Assembly (NCBI GenBank): GCA_022823625.1
Contig: JAJEHQ010000007.1
Coordinates: forward strand, 1 to 64,000
Reading direction: 5' to 3'
Length of the DNA: 64,000 bases
From: Gammaproteobacteria bacterium
Lineage (GTDB): Bacteria; Pseudomonadota; Gammaproteobacteria; Arenicellales; JAJDZL01
The notes under the pieces are model-generated. The model was given only the letters and a program-made list of their open reading frames with translations. It was not told the origin of the DNA and did no database searches. Position numbers and translations under genes: made by a program. The stretch's first letter is position 1, and the number at the start of each line of letters is the position of its first letter. Positions 45,478 through 55,430 of this stretch are shown piece after piece.

Positions 45478-47844
45478 CTATTCTCTCAAGGTCGCATCAA
45501 ATCTACGGTGTAACTCACTCAAAACCTGTTGCACACTGGATTCCACTTCAACATCAGTCAAAGTCCGTGTATTTGACCGAAATATCAATCTATAAGTCAC
45601 ACTCTTTAAGGTGTTTGCTGAATCAATGTCAAAATATACATCAAACAAAGACAAAGATTCGAGTGAATTTCCTGCAGACTGTTCAATTGCTTCAGTAACT
45701 TCAGCAACATTCTGAGTTGCTTTGATGACAAGTGATAAATCTCTGGAAACGGCTGGATAACGAGAGATCGTCTTATATGATGTAACACTTCGAGACAAAA
45801 TTACATCCAACACCATTTCAAATACATAGATAGCTTCTCTAGAATTCACTTCATCTAGTACATCAGGGTGAACCTGCCCGACAACTCCGATACTGTTTCC
45901 ATTGAGGTAAATGCTCGAAGAGCGACCTGGATGCAATCCATCAACGTGCTCTGACTTGAACTCCAACTGGTCTGAAATTCCGGTCAATTCGATCAATCTC
46001 TCAAGATCGCCCTTAAGGTCAAAAAAATCGACTTTTCGTTGCTGAACTCCCCATTGAGTAGGAGAGGCATTGCCGTAGATGAGTGCGCCTAATTTGTTTA
46101 TCTCACCGTTAGCTGGAAAAATTCTGCCTATTTCGTAAAGTCGAATACTCTCTTTGCCGCGACGGTAGTTTTCCAGAAAAGAGCCGATCAAACCTGGCCA
46201 AAGACTGGTCCGCATAACCGATAAATTTTCTGCAATTGGATTAGACAAGTAAAATCCATTTGCACTTGGCTGGATCTTTTGTTGCAACGCCGGATCAACA
46301 AAACTGTAAGTGATAGCTTCGTAGTATCCGAGTGAATGCAGCGTATCTCGAACAGAGGTCAGAGAAACGTGCTTCTCGCTCAGGTTTCGGTACATGCCAG
46401 GTTCAAAGTTCATTCGAGTAGGAACTTTGTCATATCCATAAACCCGTGCGACTTCCTCAACCTGATCATGCTCTTCAGTCAAATCAAAACGATAAGCGGG
46501 TGGTACGACATTCCATCCTGCTTCTACCGAAGTCACGGACTCGTTCACTGCATGCATCACAGATTCCACGGTCTCGTAATCAAGATCCAATCCCAATACA
46601 CGATTGACACGAGAGTGTCGAACAAGACATGGTTGTTTTGTCTCAACATGCTGATCAAATCTGATTTCCTGTGTAGGACCGGGAACCCCACCAGTAATTT
46701 CGAGAATCAATTCGGTTGCTCTCTCGATCGCTGCCCACTGTCCTGTGGGGTCTACTCCCCTTTCGAATCGATGAGATGCATCGGTGTGCATTCCAAATTT
46801 AGACACTGAGCGACGTATGGCGTGTGGAGAAAAGAATGCAGCTTCTAGCATAATGCTAGAAGTCTGTTCGCCAATTCCACTGAACTCGCCTCCCATTACG
46901 CCCGCTAAAGCAATCGGACCGTTGCGGTCTGTTATCATCAGCATGCCCGGACCAAGATCCAGTGATTCACCATCCAGCAGAACAAGCTTTTCACCTGCTC
47001 TTGAATGACGAACAATTATTTCTGAAGAATCAATAACTTCAGTATCAAATGCATGCATGGGCTGTCCCGTTTCCATCATGACGTAATTCGTAATGTCAAC
47101 GATGGGATGAATACTTCGAAGGCCTACTCTCTGCAACCTTTGTTTCATCCAATCTGGCGTCCCGGCATCGCTCTTAATGTTGTCGATCACCCTTCTGCAA
47201 AATACAGGGCAATCTTCCGGATTTTCAATTTGAACTGGAATGCCACGTCCTGACTGCGCTTCGATGTGTTTGAGATTTTGTGATTTGATTTGAGTGTTTG
47301 CAAGAATTGCAATTTCTCGTGCAACTCCCCGAATGCTCAAACAATCTGCTCGATTCGGTGTGAGTTCGAGATCAAGTACGAAGTCTTCCAAATTCAGATA
47401 CGCGTTGAGTGTCTGACCGACTGACGCTGTAGCATCCAATTCCAACAGTCCGCCAGTTGCGTCCCCCAATCCAAGCTCCGCAGCTGAGCACAGCATCCCG
47501 GCAGATTCTTCCGAATAGATTTCAACCTCTGCAATCGTTCTGTCGCCTACTTTACTACCGAGTAATGCCAAAGGGTACTTCCCGTTTGGCCGTACATTCG
47601 GTGCACCGCAGACTACCCGAACATCGGCATCCTGTCCGACATCAACACGACAGAGTGAAATGTGATTGGTTTCATCGATCAGGGTTGCTGACTTTACTTC
47701 CCCAACCACTATGCGATCATCGCATTGTGAAACCGGACTGATGGATTTAACTTCCAATCCAGCCATCGTTAAATGACTGGAAAGTTCCTCAACCGAATAG
47801 TCGAATGCAACACATTCTTTTAGCCATTGAATGTTAACCAACAT
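45478..47844 (-). CDS. pheT: Phenylalanine-tRNA ligase subunit beta
   Basis: The large subunit of the (alpha-beta)2 enzyme charging tRNA-Phe. It has 788 residues. Domains in order are the OB/EMAP-type tRNA-binding domain (about 39-150), B3/B4 (about 210-400, including the editing site), B5 (about 400-480), the catalytic-like module and the C-terminal FDX-ACB domain (about 695-788, SRYPAVSRDLSLVI). It lies between pheS and ihfA. Confidence 0.96.
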   Translation of the reverse strand: MLVNIQWLKECVAFDYSVEELSSHLTMAGLEVKSISPVSQCDDRIVVGEVKSATLIDETNHISLCRVDVGQDADVRVVCGAPNVRPNGKYPLALLGSKVGDRTIAEVEIYSEESAGMLCSAAELGLGDATGGLLELDATASVGQTLNAYLNLEDFVLDLELTPNRADCLSIRGVAREIAILANTQIKSQNLKHIEAQSGRGIPVQIENPEDCPVFCRRVIDNIKSDAGTPDWMKQRLQRVGLRSIHPIVDITNYVMMETGQPMHAFDTEVIDSSEIIVRHSRAGEKLVLLDGESLDLGPGMLMITDRNGPIALAGVMGGEFSGIGEQTSSIMLEAAFFSPHAIRRSVSKFGMHTDASHRFERGVDPTGQWAAIERATELILEITGGVPGPTQEIRFDQHVETKQPCLVRHSRVNRVLGLDLDYETVESVMHAVNESVTSVEAGWNVVPPAYRFDLTEEHDQVEEVARVYGYDKVPTRMNFEPGMYRNLSEKHVSLTSVRDTLHSLGYYEAITYSFVDPALQQKIQPSANGFYLSNPIAENLSVMRTSLWPGLIGSFLENYRRGKESIRLYEIGRIFPANGEINKLGALIYGNASPTQWGVQQRKVDFFDLKGDLERLIELTGISDQLEFKSEHVDGLHPGRSSSIYLNGNSIGVVGQVHPDVLDEVNSREAIYVFEMVLDVILSRSVTSYKTISRYPAVSRDLSLVIKATQNVAEVTEAIEQSAGNSLESLSLFDVYFDIDSANTLKSVTYRLIFRSNTRTLTDVEVESSVQQVLSELHRRFDATLRE

Positions 47845-47860
47845 GACAATGCATCTGTAT

Positions 47861-48898
47861 CTATTTGAACTGACTCAACATGTCAAGATCATTTTTGAAG
47901 AACAAACGAAGATCGTTTACACCGTATCGCAGCATCGTGAAACGTTCTACACCCAGGCCAAAGGCATAACCGACAAAGCGTTCTCCATCAATACCAACAT
48001 CTTTGTAGAGGGCTGGATGAACCATTCCGCAACCTAATACTTCAAGCCAACCACTTCTTTTGCAAACATTACAACCATCTCCGTGACAGAAAACACAACT
48101 GATATCAACCTCAGCCGACGGTTCTGTAAAGGGAAAGTATGAGGGTCGAAATCGAAGTTTAAGCTGCTGTTCGAAAAACTCTGAAACAAAATACTCAAGC
48201 ACCCCTTTGAGGTCCGCAAATGTTGTTGTTTCATCGACAACAAGGCCCTCCAGTTGGTGAAACATCGGCGTATGTGTGATATCAGAATCGCAACGATAGA
48301 CGCGCCCAGGTGCCACCACTCGAATTGGTGGCTTATGGGTTCCCATGTACCGAATCTGAACGGGTGAGGTGTGCGTTCGTAAAAGTCTACCGTCAGGGAA
48401 ATAAAATGTATCCTGCATGGCCCGAGCAGGATGGTTTTCAGGAATATTCAAAGCCTCGAAGTTGTGGTAATCATCTTCAATCTCAGGCCCTACAGCAATA
48501 TCAAAACCGATGCTGAGAAAAATCTCCTGCATGCGCATCAATGTTCTGGTTAGGGGATGAGGGCCACCACTAAAATTACGGCGACCTGGAAGTGTCACAT
48601 CAATTCTTTCTGACTCCAGACGCTTGGTGTGAACAATCTGGAGTAATGCTTGCCGCTTGGTCTTAAGCAGCTTTTCAATTACACTCCTGGCCGAGGTGAT
48701 AGCTTTACCAGCTATAGGGCGTTCTTCAACGGGTAGGGAACCAATTGACTTGAGTTGTGCCGTAATGACACCTTTCTTCCCGAGGTATGCAACACGAACG
48801 CTATCAAGTTCAGGCTCACTTTCAACTGCCTCAATTTCAGCAGTCGCGCGAGCAACGACATCATCAAGTGATTGAATTTCACTCATGTTCGCACTCAA
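47861..48898 (-). CDS. pheS: Phenylalanine-tRNA ligase subunit alpha
   Basis: The catalytic subunit. It has 345 residues, with the class II motifs: motif 1/2 regions ([80 protein letters not shown]) and motif 3 ([22 protein letters not shown]). A small Cys-rich insertion ([16 protein letters not shown]) is seen. It is 16 bp upstream of pheT. Confidence 0.96.
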   Translation of the reverse strand: MSANMSEIQSLDDVVARATAEIEAVESEPELDSVRVAYLGKKGVITAQLKSIGSLPVEERPIAGKAITSARSVIEKLLKTKRQALLQIVHTKRLESERIDVTLPGRRNFSGGPHPLTRTLMRMQEIFLSIGFDIAVGPEIEDDYHNFEALNIPENHPARAMQDTFYFPDGRLLRTHTSPVQIRYMGTHKPPIRVVAPGRVYRCDSDITHTPMFHQLEGLVVDETTTFADLKGVLEYFVSEFFEQQLKLRFRPSYFPFTEPSAEVDISCVFCHGDGCNVCKRSGWLEVLGCGMVHPALYKDVGIDGERFVGYAFGLGVERFTMLRYGVNDLRLFFKNDLDMLSQFK

Positions 48899-48951
48899 CC
48901 GTAACGTGACCGTCTCGTGGAAAGACGCACTCAGTAGCGAAATCGAATCCG

Positions 48952-49311
48952 CTACTGGCTTAATTGAAACTTGGCTTTATCCGCCAGCAATGAAAATGCT
49001 TCTCGATCATTGACAGCAATTGATGCCAGCGATTTACGATCGAGTTCGATATTGGCGAGTTTGAGTCCTCGCATTAGAGTGCTATAGGTAAGTCCGCATT
49101 CACGTGCAGCAGCATTAATTCGAATGATCCACAGAGACCTGAAATCCCGCTTCTTGCGACGTCGGTCGCGATAGGCATACTGTCCAGCTTTCGTAACCGC
49201 CTGTTTGGCGACTCGAAATACATTTTTTCTCGCACCACGGTAGCCTTTGGCTTGTTTAAGTACTTTCTTGTGACGCGCCCTGGCGGTTACGCTGCGTTTT
49301 ACTCTTGGCAT
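48952..49311 (-). CDS. rplT: Ribosomal protein L20
   Basis: L20, 119 residues, with the basic N-terminus [23 protein letters not shown] and the C-terminal domain that also binds its own mRNA in E. coli. The start is set at ATG 49311, where the family begins; the longer frame upstream overlaps rpmI. It is 19 bp after rpmI and 53 bp before pheS. Confidence 0.97.
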   Translation of the reverse strand: MPRVKRSVTARARHKKVLKQAKGYRGARKNVFRVAKQAVTKAGQYAYRDRRRKKRDFRSLWIIRINAAARECGLTYSTLMRGLKLANIELDRKSLASIAVNDREAFSLLADKAKFQLSQ

Positions 49312-49330
49312 GTTCTGAGGTCCTCTTCCA

Positions 49331-49528
49331 TCAAGCGTAGGGCAACATGTCTCGGACTCTGTTAGCATCCGAGGCGTGAACTAAACCTGGTTTTCTCAGT
49401 CCACGTTTTCGTTTGGTTGACTTCTTCGTCAAGATATGAGACGCGTGAGAATGTCCGCGTTTTAATTTCCCGGATCCGGTGGTTTTGAAGCGCTTCGCTG
49501 CGCTTCTTTTGGTTTTCATCTTTGGCAT
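49331..49528 (-). CDS. rpmI: Ribosomal protein L35
   Basis: L35, 65 residues: [20 protein letters not shown], then [26 protein letters not shown]. It lies between infC (31 bp upstream) and rplT, as in E. coli. Its expression is probably coupled to L20 feedback, but I did not identify the pseudoknot. Confidence 0.97.
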   Translation of the reverse strand: MPKMKTKRSAAKRFKTTGSGKLKRGHSHASHILTKKSTKRKRGLRKPGLVHASDANRVRDMLPYA

Positions 49529-49559
49529 GATTACTATGGCAGTTTACATTTCCTGATTT

Positions 49560-50078
49560 TTATGGCTTCTGTGGAGCCAACAGCATGACCATTTGACGGC
49601 CTTCCATGACTGGTTCCTGTTCAACGACTGCGATGTCCGCAAGATCCTGCTCCACCCGACTGAGCATGCTACGGCCCAATTCAGGATGATTCATTTCCCG
49701 TCCTCGAAAACGAAGAGTAACTTTCGTTTTGTTGCCTGCCTGTAGAAACTTCTTCAAGCGTCCCAACTTAACATCATAGTCACCAACATCTGTGCCGGGT
49801 CGAAACTTGACCTCCTTAACAATAATCTGTTTTTGTCTGCGCTTGGCATGATGCTGTTTTTTGCTTGCAGCATAACGATACTTACCGTAATCCATCACAC
49901 GACAAACAGGGGGTTCAGCATTCGGTGCAATTTCAACCAAATCAAGCACAGCTTCCTCAGCGAATTCGAGCGCCTGAGCCAGACTGACGATTCCTACCTG
50001 CGTTCCTTCTTCATCGACCAAGCGTACGTTTTCGGCATCAATTTGAGAATTGATCCGATGTAATTTTTCAGTAGCCGT
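49560..50078 (-). CDS. infC: Translation initiation factor IF-3, with probable ACG start
   Basis: IF-3 prevents subunit joining and checks the initiator codon. The homologous N-terminus ([21 protein letters not shown]) extends beyond any AUG, GUG or UUG start (the first conventional one is at 50021), so the true start must be non-canonical. AGGAGG (50091-50086) stands exactly 7 nt before ACG at 50078, giving 172 residues. IF-3 discriminates against such codons, which is the known autoregulation of E. coli infC (AUU). The conserved body is intact ([34 protein letters not shown]...[13 protein letters not shown]). Confidence 0.9.
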   Translation of the reverse strand, partial: TATEKLHRINSQIDAENVRLVDEEGTQVGIVSLAQALEFAEEAVLDLVEIAPNAEPPVCRVMDYGKYRYAASKKQHHAKRRQKQIIVKEVKFRPGTDVGDYDVKLGRLKKFLQAGNKTKVTLRFRGREMNHPELGRSMLSRVEQDLADIAVVEQEPVMEGRQMVMLLAPQKP

Positions 50079-50085
50079 ATCCAGT

Positions 50086-50091
50086 CCTCCT
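50086..50091 (-). promoter_or_regulatory. Ribosome binding site fixing the infC start
   Basis: A perfect AGGAGG on the minus strand, between the thrS stop and the infC ACG, with a 7-nt gap to ACG. It argues for the ACG rather than the downstream TTG as start. Confidence 0.7.
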
Positions 50092-50095
50092 AGTG

Positions 50096-52003
50096 TTAAT
50101 TCTCGGTACTACATTCTTCATTGATTAATGCAATGAATGACTCAATGGCATATGAACCCAAATCTTTACCGTCCTGAGTTCGTACCGAAACAGACTCTTC
50201 GTGTACCTCTCGATTCCCCACAACCAATAAATAGGGAATTTTTTGAAGCGTCTGCTCTCTAATTTTGAAGCCGATCTTTTCATTTCGTACATCTATTGCA
50301 GTACGAATACCGGCTTTTTCCAGTAAACGTTTTATTTTAACAGAATATTCAAATTGAGCTTCAGAAATATTCATGACAACTGCCTGAACTGGTGCAAGCC
50401 AAACTGGAAATTTTCCTGCATGTTCTTCAATCAGAATTCCAATGAAGCGTTCAAGTGAACCGAGAATTGCGCGATGAATCATTACCGGTGTTTTTTTCGA
50501 ACCATCAGCATCGATATATGTAGCTCCCAATCGACCTGGCATGGAGAAATCAAGCTGAATTGTGCCACATTGCCAGTCCCGTCCGATGCAGTCCTTGAGC
50601 ACGAAATCAATCTTTGGGCCGTAGAATGCCCCTTCCCCAGCATTAGTTTTGAAGGTCATGCCACGCTCATTCAAGACTTTTTCAAGTGCGCTTTCAGCCT
50701 TATCCCAAAGCTCATCAGCACCGACTCGTTTTTCCGGCCGAGTTGATAACCCGACTTGAACTTCTCTAAATCCAAAATGATCATAAAGACGCAGAGAGAT
50801 TTCAATCAGAGTATCAACCTCAGATTTAATCTGATCTTCGGTACAGAATACATGAGCATCGTCCTGAGTGAAGCGCCTCACTCGCAAAAGCCCATGTAAA
50901 GTGCCAGAAGGCTCATAGCGATGCACTACACCGAACTCTGAAAGTCGAAGCGGTAAATTCCGATAACTTCGAAGTCCCTGATTAAATACCTGAACATGTC
51001 CTGGACAATTCATGGGCTTAAGCGCATAGAACTTGTCCTCAATTTCTGTAGTGAACATGTTCTCTTTAAAGGTTTGCCAGTGTCCTGACTTTTCCCACAG
51101 CGATCGGTCAATTAGTTGTGGAGTATGGACTTCTGTATAGTCGTACTCTTTGAGCAAATCCCGGATATAGGACTCCACAAGTCGATATAAAGTCCATCCT
51201 TTCTCATGCCAAAAGACCATGCCTGGCGCTTCTTCCTGAAAGTGAAATAAATCGAGCTCAGTGCCCAAGCGACGGTGATCGCGTACTTTCGCCTGCTCCA
51301 GTCGGTCCAGATAATTCTCAAGTTGGGCTTTGGTAGTCCAGGCAGTTCCATAAATACGCTGAAGCATCTCATTGTTTGAGTCACCTCGCCAGTAGGCTCC
51401 AGCAAGTTTAGTCAGCTTGAAAGCATTGAGAAAACCGGTATGCGGAACGTGTGGCCCTCGACAGAGATCGACAAAATCGCCCTGTCGATAAAGAGAAATG
51501 ATTTCATCATCATCCAAATCTTCGATGATTCTTGCCTTGTACTCCTCTCCCATGTTGCGAAACATCGATACTGCCTCTTCCCTATCAACAACTTCTCGAC
51601 TGACTGGAAGTTTTTCTGAAGCGATTTCCTGCATGCAGTCCTCAATTTTGGCCAGATCATCCTCAGAGAATCCGGGTTCATAGGCAAAGTCATAGTAAAA
51701 CCCATCTTCAATGACAGGACCGATCGTAACTTGTGCTTCAGGAAAGAGCCGCTTGACTGCTTGCGCCAGCAAATGGGCACTTGAATGCCGAATTATTTCA
51801 AGCCCCGCATCGTCCTTACCCGTGATGATTCGAAGAGTTCCGTGCTCATCAATTGGGTAAGACGTATCGCACAGTTTTCCATTGAACTCACCGGCAATTG
51901 CTGCTTTTCGCAGACCTGCACCGATATCAGCGGCAACTCCGTCAATGGTTACACTGGATGCGTATTCTTTTTTTGAGCCATCAGGCAATGAAACAGTCGG
52001 CAT
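50096..52003 (-). CDS. thrS: Threonine-tRNA ligase
   Basis: 635 residues, the usual length. There is a TGS domain (1-60), an editing domain with [16 protein letters not shown] near 73-88 and the zinc-binding catalytic core including [28 protein letters not shown] near 332-360, class II motif 2 ([14 protein letters not shown]) and a C-terminal anticodon-binding domain. infC follows 17 bp later, as in E. coli. A hairpin-rich leader precedes it. Confidence 0.96.
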   Translation of the reverse strand: MPTVSLPDGSKKEYASSVTIDGVAADIGAGLRKAAIAGEFNGKLCDTSYPIDEHGTLRIITGKDDAGLEIIRHSSAHLLAQAVKRLFPEAQVTIGPVIEDGFYYDFAYEPGFSEDDLAKIEDCMQEIASEKLPVSREVVDREEAVSMFRNMGEEYKARIIEDLDDDEIISLYRQGDFVDLCRGPHVPHTGFLNAFKLTKLAGAYWRGDSNNEMLQRIYGTAWTTKAQLENYLDRLEQAKVRDHRRLGTELDLFHFQEEAPGMVFWHEKGWTLYRLVESYIRDLLKEYDYTEVHTPQLIDRSLWEKSGHWQTFKENMFTTEIEDKFYALKPMNCPGHVQVFNQGLRSYRNLPLRLSEFGVVHRYEPSGTLHGLLRVRRFTQDDAHVFCTEDQIKSEVDTLIEISLRLYDHFGFREVQVGLSTRPEKRVGADELWDKAESALEKVLNERGMTFKTNAGEGAFYGPKIDFVLKDCIGRDWQCGTIQLDFSMPGRLGATYIDADGSKKTPVMIHRAILGSLERFIGILIEEHAGKFPVWLAPVQAVVMNISEAQFEYSVKIKRLLEKAGIRTAIDVRNEKIGFKIREQTLQKIPYLLVVGNREVHEESVSVRTQDGKDLGSYAIESFIALINEECSTEN

Positions 52004-52039
52004 ACCTAACTATTTGAAACTGGTTGAAATTGGGAACTT

Positions 52040-52117
52040 GTGATGCCGAACGGCATCAAACTTCGGCTTCAATTGATGAAGAACCGCCATTATATGTTGT
52101 AGATGATTTAGACAATT
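52040..52117 (-). promoter_or_regulatory. thrS promoter and hairpin leader
   Basis: TATAAT (52094-52089) with a weak TTGTCT about 15 bp upstream lies near the thrS start. The transcript would then contain a CTTCA...TGAAG stem and a GATGCC-GTTC-GGCATC stem-loop (52041-52056) before the start codon. E. coli ThrRS represses its own mRNA through tRNA-like arms in its leader; a similar role is possible here but not shown. Confidence 0.4.
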
Positions 52118-52275
52118 TTCTAAATATTGGTATTTTGGGGTGTTGGATTGTCGTTGTTGAAAAATTTATGGTGTTTCGCACAGTAAAGTGCGCTGACGCA
52201 GCACTCTGAGCCGGTTGAATGAATGATATGCGCATCACATATTGATTCATTAGTTTCTGAGCATTTGTGAATTTG

Positions 52276-52693
52276 CTATTCGATACCAGTAAATGGATTA
52301 AGCAGTCGAACACTAGTATCCTTGAAATGAGAAATCTTTCTCGTAACCACACATAAAACATGAGTCAGCGCTATCACAGTAATTTGCTTGTCGCGTGAAT
52401 TCTAATGGTAAGGGACGCGCAAATCACCCCCACACTTACGCATCGAGTTTAGTGAAAGAAAGGAGGTGCTTGCTAAATTTTATGGTCTCTTCCTCAAGCT
52501 ATGTTTCAAGCAAGTCAACTGGATCACAATCACCTCGATACCGAATCATCTCAACGCTTCGTCTCAGTTCACCCATGGTCATGACGCTGAGATAGAGTTA
52601 CTGATACTTTTGTGACAAAAAATGCATGAACGCCAGAGTTGATTTACGACTTTTTCGAAACCCACTGACGACTTTGGTGTCAAGTAAATTCAC
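52276..52693 (-). pseudogene. Decayed FitB/VapC-type PIN-domain toxin
   Basis: Directly behind the FitA-like antitoxin gene, a GTG (52693) begins MNLLDTKVVSGFRKSRK, a VapC N-terminus in which DTN has become DTK. Four in-frame stops follow. The frame between stops still reads LYLSVMTMGELRRSVEMIRYRGD, then LEEETIKFSKHLLSF and VWG, and after frameshifts the end reads DTSVRLLNPFTGIE before TAG, a normal C-terminus of this family. The total of about 139 codons fits a full-length toxin. It is dead by multiple independent lesions. Confidence 0.88.
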
Positions 52694-52700
52694 AGTTCGA

Positions 52701-52913
52701 TTATTCGTCTTGTTTTGGTAAAAAATCGTCATCATCGCCCACTGGCGGGATCGACTGGATGACTTCAGCAAAACTCCTTTTTGGAGGCTCTGACAACGCA
52801 GCAGTCAATAAATTTCGATGTTCAGCTTCTGCACTAATGCCTTTCTGTTCAGCTCGTCGTTTTAAAGCCGATACAATTTCATCATCAATGTTTCTTACAA
52901 GTAAGCTTGCCAT
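52701..52913 (-). CDS. FitA-like ribbon-helix-helix antitoxin
   Basis: A 70-residue protein with the FitA/VapB pattern: an N-terminal ribbon and helices (MASLLVRNIDDEIVSALKRRAEQKGIS) and a C-terminal toxin-binding tail (FAEVIQSIPPVGDDDDF). Its family partner, a PIN-domain RNase toxin, is present only as a pseudogene immediately downstream. The frame is open and well preserved. It may act as an orphan DNA-binding protein, or be at an early stage of decay. Confidence 0.85.
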   Translation of the reverse strand: MASLLVRNIDDEIVSALKRRAEQKGISAEAEHRNLLTAALSEPPKRSFAEVIQSIPPVGDDDDFLPKQDE

Positions 52914-53329
52914 ATATACCTCTGCAGAAAATTAGTTGCGAGTCCAGCCGACTTTACACTGGCACGATGTAATCAATGGTATCTCTGTTGTGTTAATTTT
53001 TTCATATTTTTGCCTGCAAATTTACTTGCTCGTTAAGTAACTCTATGTGCTAAATGGTTAGAATATTAGAAGTTGCTGGCTTGTAGGAGTTATGAAATTC
53101 TGCTCAAAATTTAGGAAATTACATCATGAAGAAGCTTGAAATGAAATTCAGCAATTTGATGAATGACAACGCTGTGCAAATGCCACACTCCTTCAAGAAA
53201 TCACTAGTAATCAGATTCCAATAAACTTAGTCTGACATTCTTGATAAAAGTAACTCCCGCCGAAGAAAAAATAAATCAGTAAAGCTTCTTTATTTACGGC
53301 AAAGGCTGACTGCAACTGTGGATATCTAA

Positions 53330-54529
53330 TTGGACCAGAATGAATCAAATCGTGTATTGATTGTGGGTGGAGGTATCGGTGGTCTTGCCACTGCTCTAGG
53401 GCTTGCGCAAAAAGGCTTTCCTTCTCTGGTACTTGAAAAAGCATCCAAGTTTGGCGAAATTGGCGCTGGAATTCAGTTAGGACCCAATGCGTTTCACTCC
53501 TTTGATTTTCTTGGTGTCGGCGATGTCGCTCGAAACATGGCGATTTACATTGACAGCCTTCGACTAATGGACGCCCTTTCCGGTCGTGAAATCACCCGGA
53601 TTCCGCTGGATGGCGAATTCCGAAGTCGCTTCAAGAATCCGTACGCTGTCGTACATCGTGGTGATCTTCATGGTGTGTTTTTAAAAGCTTGCATTGACCA
53701 AGATCTGGTTGAATTACGGACTGACAGTCGGGTGACAGGCTACACTCAATCCGACCAACGAGTGTACGCCAATATAGAAGGGTCTGAACAAGTTTTTGGG
53801 TCCGCTCTTGTCGGCGCAGATGGTTTATGGTCCAACATTCGGGCACAATTGATCGGTGATGGCGCACCAAGAGTATCCGGGCACACCACTTATCGCTCTG
53901 TGATCCCGACTGAAAACATGCCGGCCGAGATACGCTGGAATGCGGCAACACTCTGGGCGGGTCCCAAGTGTCACATTGTTCACTATCCCTTATCGAGTTG
54001 GAACGCGTTTAATCTTGTCGTAACATTCCACAACGATGCACCGGAACCTGTTGCTGGCAAACCTGTGTCACATGAAGAAGTTCGACAGGGATTTGAGCAC
54101 ATCAACCCTATTGCGAACCAAATTATTGATCACGGCAGAGACTGGAGATTATGGGTTCTATGCGACCGCGAACCATCCGAAATTTGGGTTGATGGCCGGG
54201 TCACCTTACTCGGTGACGCCGCGCATCCAATGCTACAGTATTTTGCTCAAGGCGCATGCATGGCTCTGGAAGATGCAGTCTGTCTGGCAGATGAAATGGA
54301 GCGGCAGGAAGGTGAAGTTGAAATTGCCTTTGAGAACTACAAAAAAAGACGATATCTCCGAACTGCTAAGGTGCAGCTTATGTCGAGGCTCATTGGCGAT
54401 CACATCTATCACAGTTCCGGAGCTCATGCAGATTTACGTGATCGAATAATGGGCGCTAAATCGGAACACGATTGGTGCAACACGATAGCCTGGCTGTATG
54501 GCTCAAACGGACTTGAAGGAACTGTCTGA
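53330..54529 (+). CDS. FAD-dependent aromatic monooxygenase (3-hydroxybenzoate 6-hydroxylase-like)
   Basis: A 399-residue flavoprotein monooxygenase. The FAD dinucleotide motif is GGGIGGLATALGLAQKG near 13-29, followed by GAGIQLGPNAFHSFDFLG, the DG motif VGADGLWSNIRAQL near 161-174, and GD motif LLGDAAHPMLQYFAQGACMALEDA near 291-314. The pattern is that of 3-hydroxybenzoate 6-hydroxylases or salicylate hydroxylases, which add OH to an aromatic acid using NADH and O2. No gentisate pathway genes are near, so the substrate is uncertain. The start is TTG. Confidence 0.78.
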   Translation: MDQNESNRVLIVGGGIGGLATALGLAQKGFPSLVLEKASKFGEIGAGIQLGPNAFHSFDFLGVGDVARNMAIYIDSLRLMDALSGREITRIPLDGEFRSRFKNPYAVVHRGDLHGVFLKACIDQDLVELRTDSRVTGYTQSDQRVYANIEGSEQVFGSALVGADGLWSNIRAQLIGDGAPRVSGHTTYRSVIPTENMPAEIRWNAATLWAGPKCHIVHYPLSSWNAFNLVVTFHNDAPEPVAGKPVSHEEVRQGFEHINPIANQIIDHGRDWRLWVLCDREPSEIWVDGRVTLLGDAAHPMLQYFAQGACMALEDAVCLADEMERQEGEVEIAFENYKKRRYLRTAKVQLMSRLIGDHIYHSSGAHADLRDRIMGAKSEHDWCNTIAWLYGSNGLEGTV

Positions 54530-54771
54530 GTGTCTTGGCCTTACATAAAATTTGTAGTGTCAGGCATTCCGATTCTAACCGACCCGATTCAGAGGTCATG
54601 AGTTTGCATCGGTACAGGGGAATTTCATGCATTAACTCATCGAAAGGAATACTCATCCTTTCTTCTTTTGTAGCGACATAAAAATTTGTTCAAATTGTTC
54701 GTCGGCTTTATAACAGTTTGTAAATTCGCTTTACGTTCTGTATCAAGTGCACAATAACAGCCCCCTTCATT

Positions 54772-55170
54772 TTAGGAGTGTGTTGTTTCTCCCCTGTAGA
54801 TTAAATCATCGACTGCAACGTTCAAAACAATTGAAATCTGACAATACAGATTGAGCGAGCCAGGCTTTCGGTTGTTTTCAATTTGAGAAAGATAACTTTT
54901 CGACACACCGACACGATTGGCCAACGAATCCAGTGTAAAACCTCGACATTCTCGCCATGCTCGCAATGGCGACGTCCCATTCAATATGGAGTTTACCACT
55001 TCTCCAGGAACAGTTGTGCCTCCCTGATAGTCGATTATCGCTTGATCAACTGCGGAACGGTCTTCAACATCTTCCAACAACGAAATCATTTCAAGGTAAT
55101 CCTCTATAGGTAATACAACGTACTCTGGTTCTTCGCCTTTGTTGATAAATTGCACTTTCAACTCATTCAT
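54772..55170 (-). CDS. XRE-family antitoxin of a HigBA/RelE-type pair
   Basis: A 132-residue antitoxin with two parts. The N-terminal half (FINKGEEPEYVVLPIEDYLEMISLLEDVEDRSAVDQAI) looks like a Phd/toxin-binding segment and the C-terminal half (about 72-128) is an XRE helix-turn-helix (ECRGFTLDSLANRVGVSKSYLSQIENNRKP). It overlaps the toxin gene by 4 bp and follows it, the HigBA order. The HTH presumably represses the operon. Confidence 0.85.
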   Translation of the reverse strand: MNELKVQFINKGEEPEYVVLPIEDYLEMISLLEDVEDRSAVDQAIIDYQGGTTVPGEVVNSILNGTSPLRAWRECRGFTLDSLANRVGVSKSYLSQIENNRKPGSLNLYCQISIVLNVAVDDLIYRGETTHS

Positions 55171-55430
55171 CGCTTATACACCTGTCCTCTTTGGTCAATC
55201 TTAGCTACCAGAAGTAAATTTTGCTCTTTGTCCAAAGCATAGAAAACTCGCCAATCTCCTAACCTGAGCCGGAAAGAATTTTCTTGTCCTCGCAAACGAG
55301 TAACATTCGGATGCCGTTGATAGGGATCGGTTGCGATAATCTCTATTCTGTCGCGAATCTTACGTGCAAGTTTGAGCGGCATACGGACGAGTCTACGAGC
55401 AGCGTGCTTCTGATAGTGAACAGTATACAT
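55167..55430 (-). CDS. RelE/ParE-family toxin
   Basis: An 87-residue toxin with the RelE-like pattern: YTVHYQKHAARRLVRMP at the N-terminus, LRGQENSFRLRLGDWRVFYALDKEQNLLLVAKIDQRG at the C-terminus. The conserved R-L-R and R-V-F-Y segment is present, so the fold looks intact. It would cleave mRNA on the ribosome if it is RelE-type, or inhibit gyrase if ParE-type; the sequence alone does not decide. Toxin first, then antitoxin. Confidence 0.87.
   Translation of the reverse strand: MYTVHYQKHAARRLVRMPLKLARKIRDRIEIIATDPYQRHPNVTRLRGQENSFRLRLGDWRVFYALDKEQNLLLVAKIDQRGQVYKR

Noticed and set aside
49560-50021. infC annotated from the TTG at 50021 (153 residues)
   Set aside because: It removes a conserved N-terminal segment of IF-3 and has no ribosome binding site; the ACG at 50078 has one.
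52914-53329. Short frame after TAGGAGTT at about 53092 (15 codons)
   Set aside because: Too short and with no partner gene; the 416-bp gap otherwise appears empty.
54456-54656. 66-codon minus-strand frame after the monooxygenase gene
   Set aside because: It overlaps the end of that gene, resembles nothing I know, and has no convincing start region.
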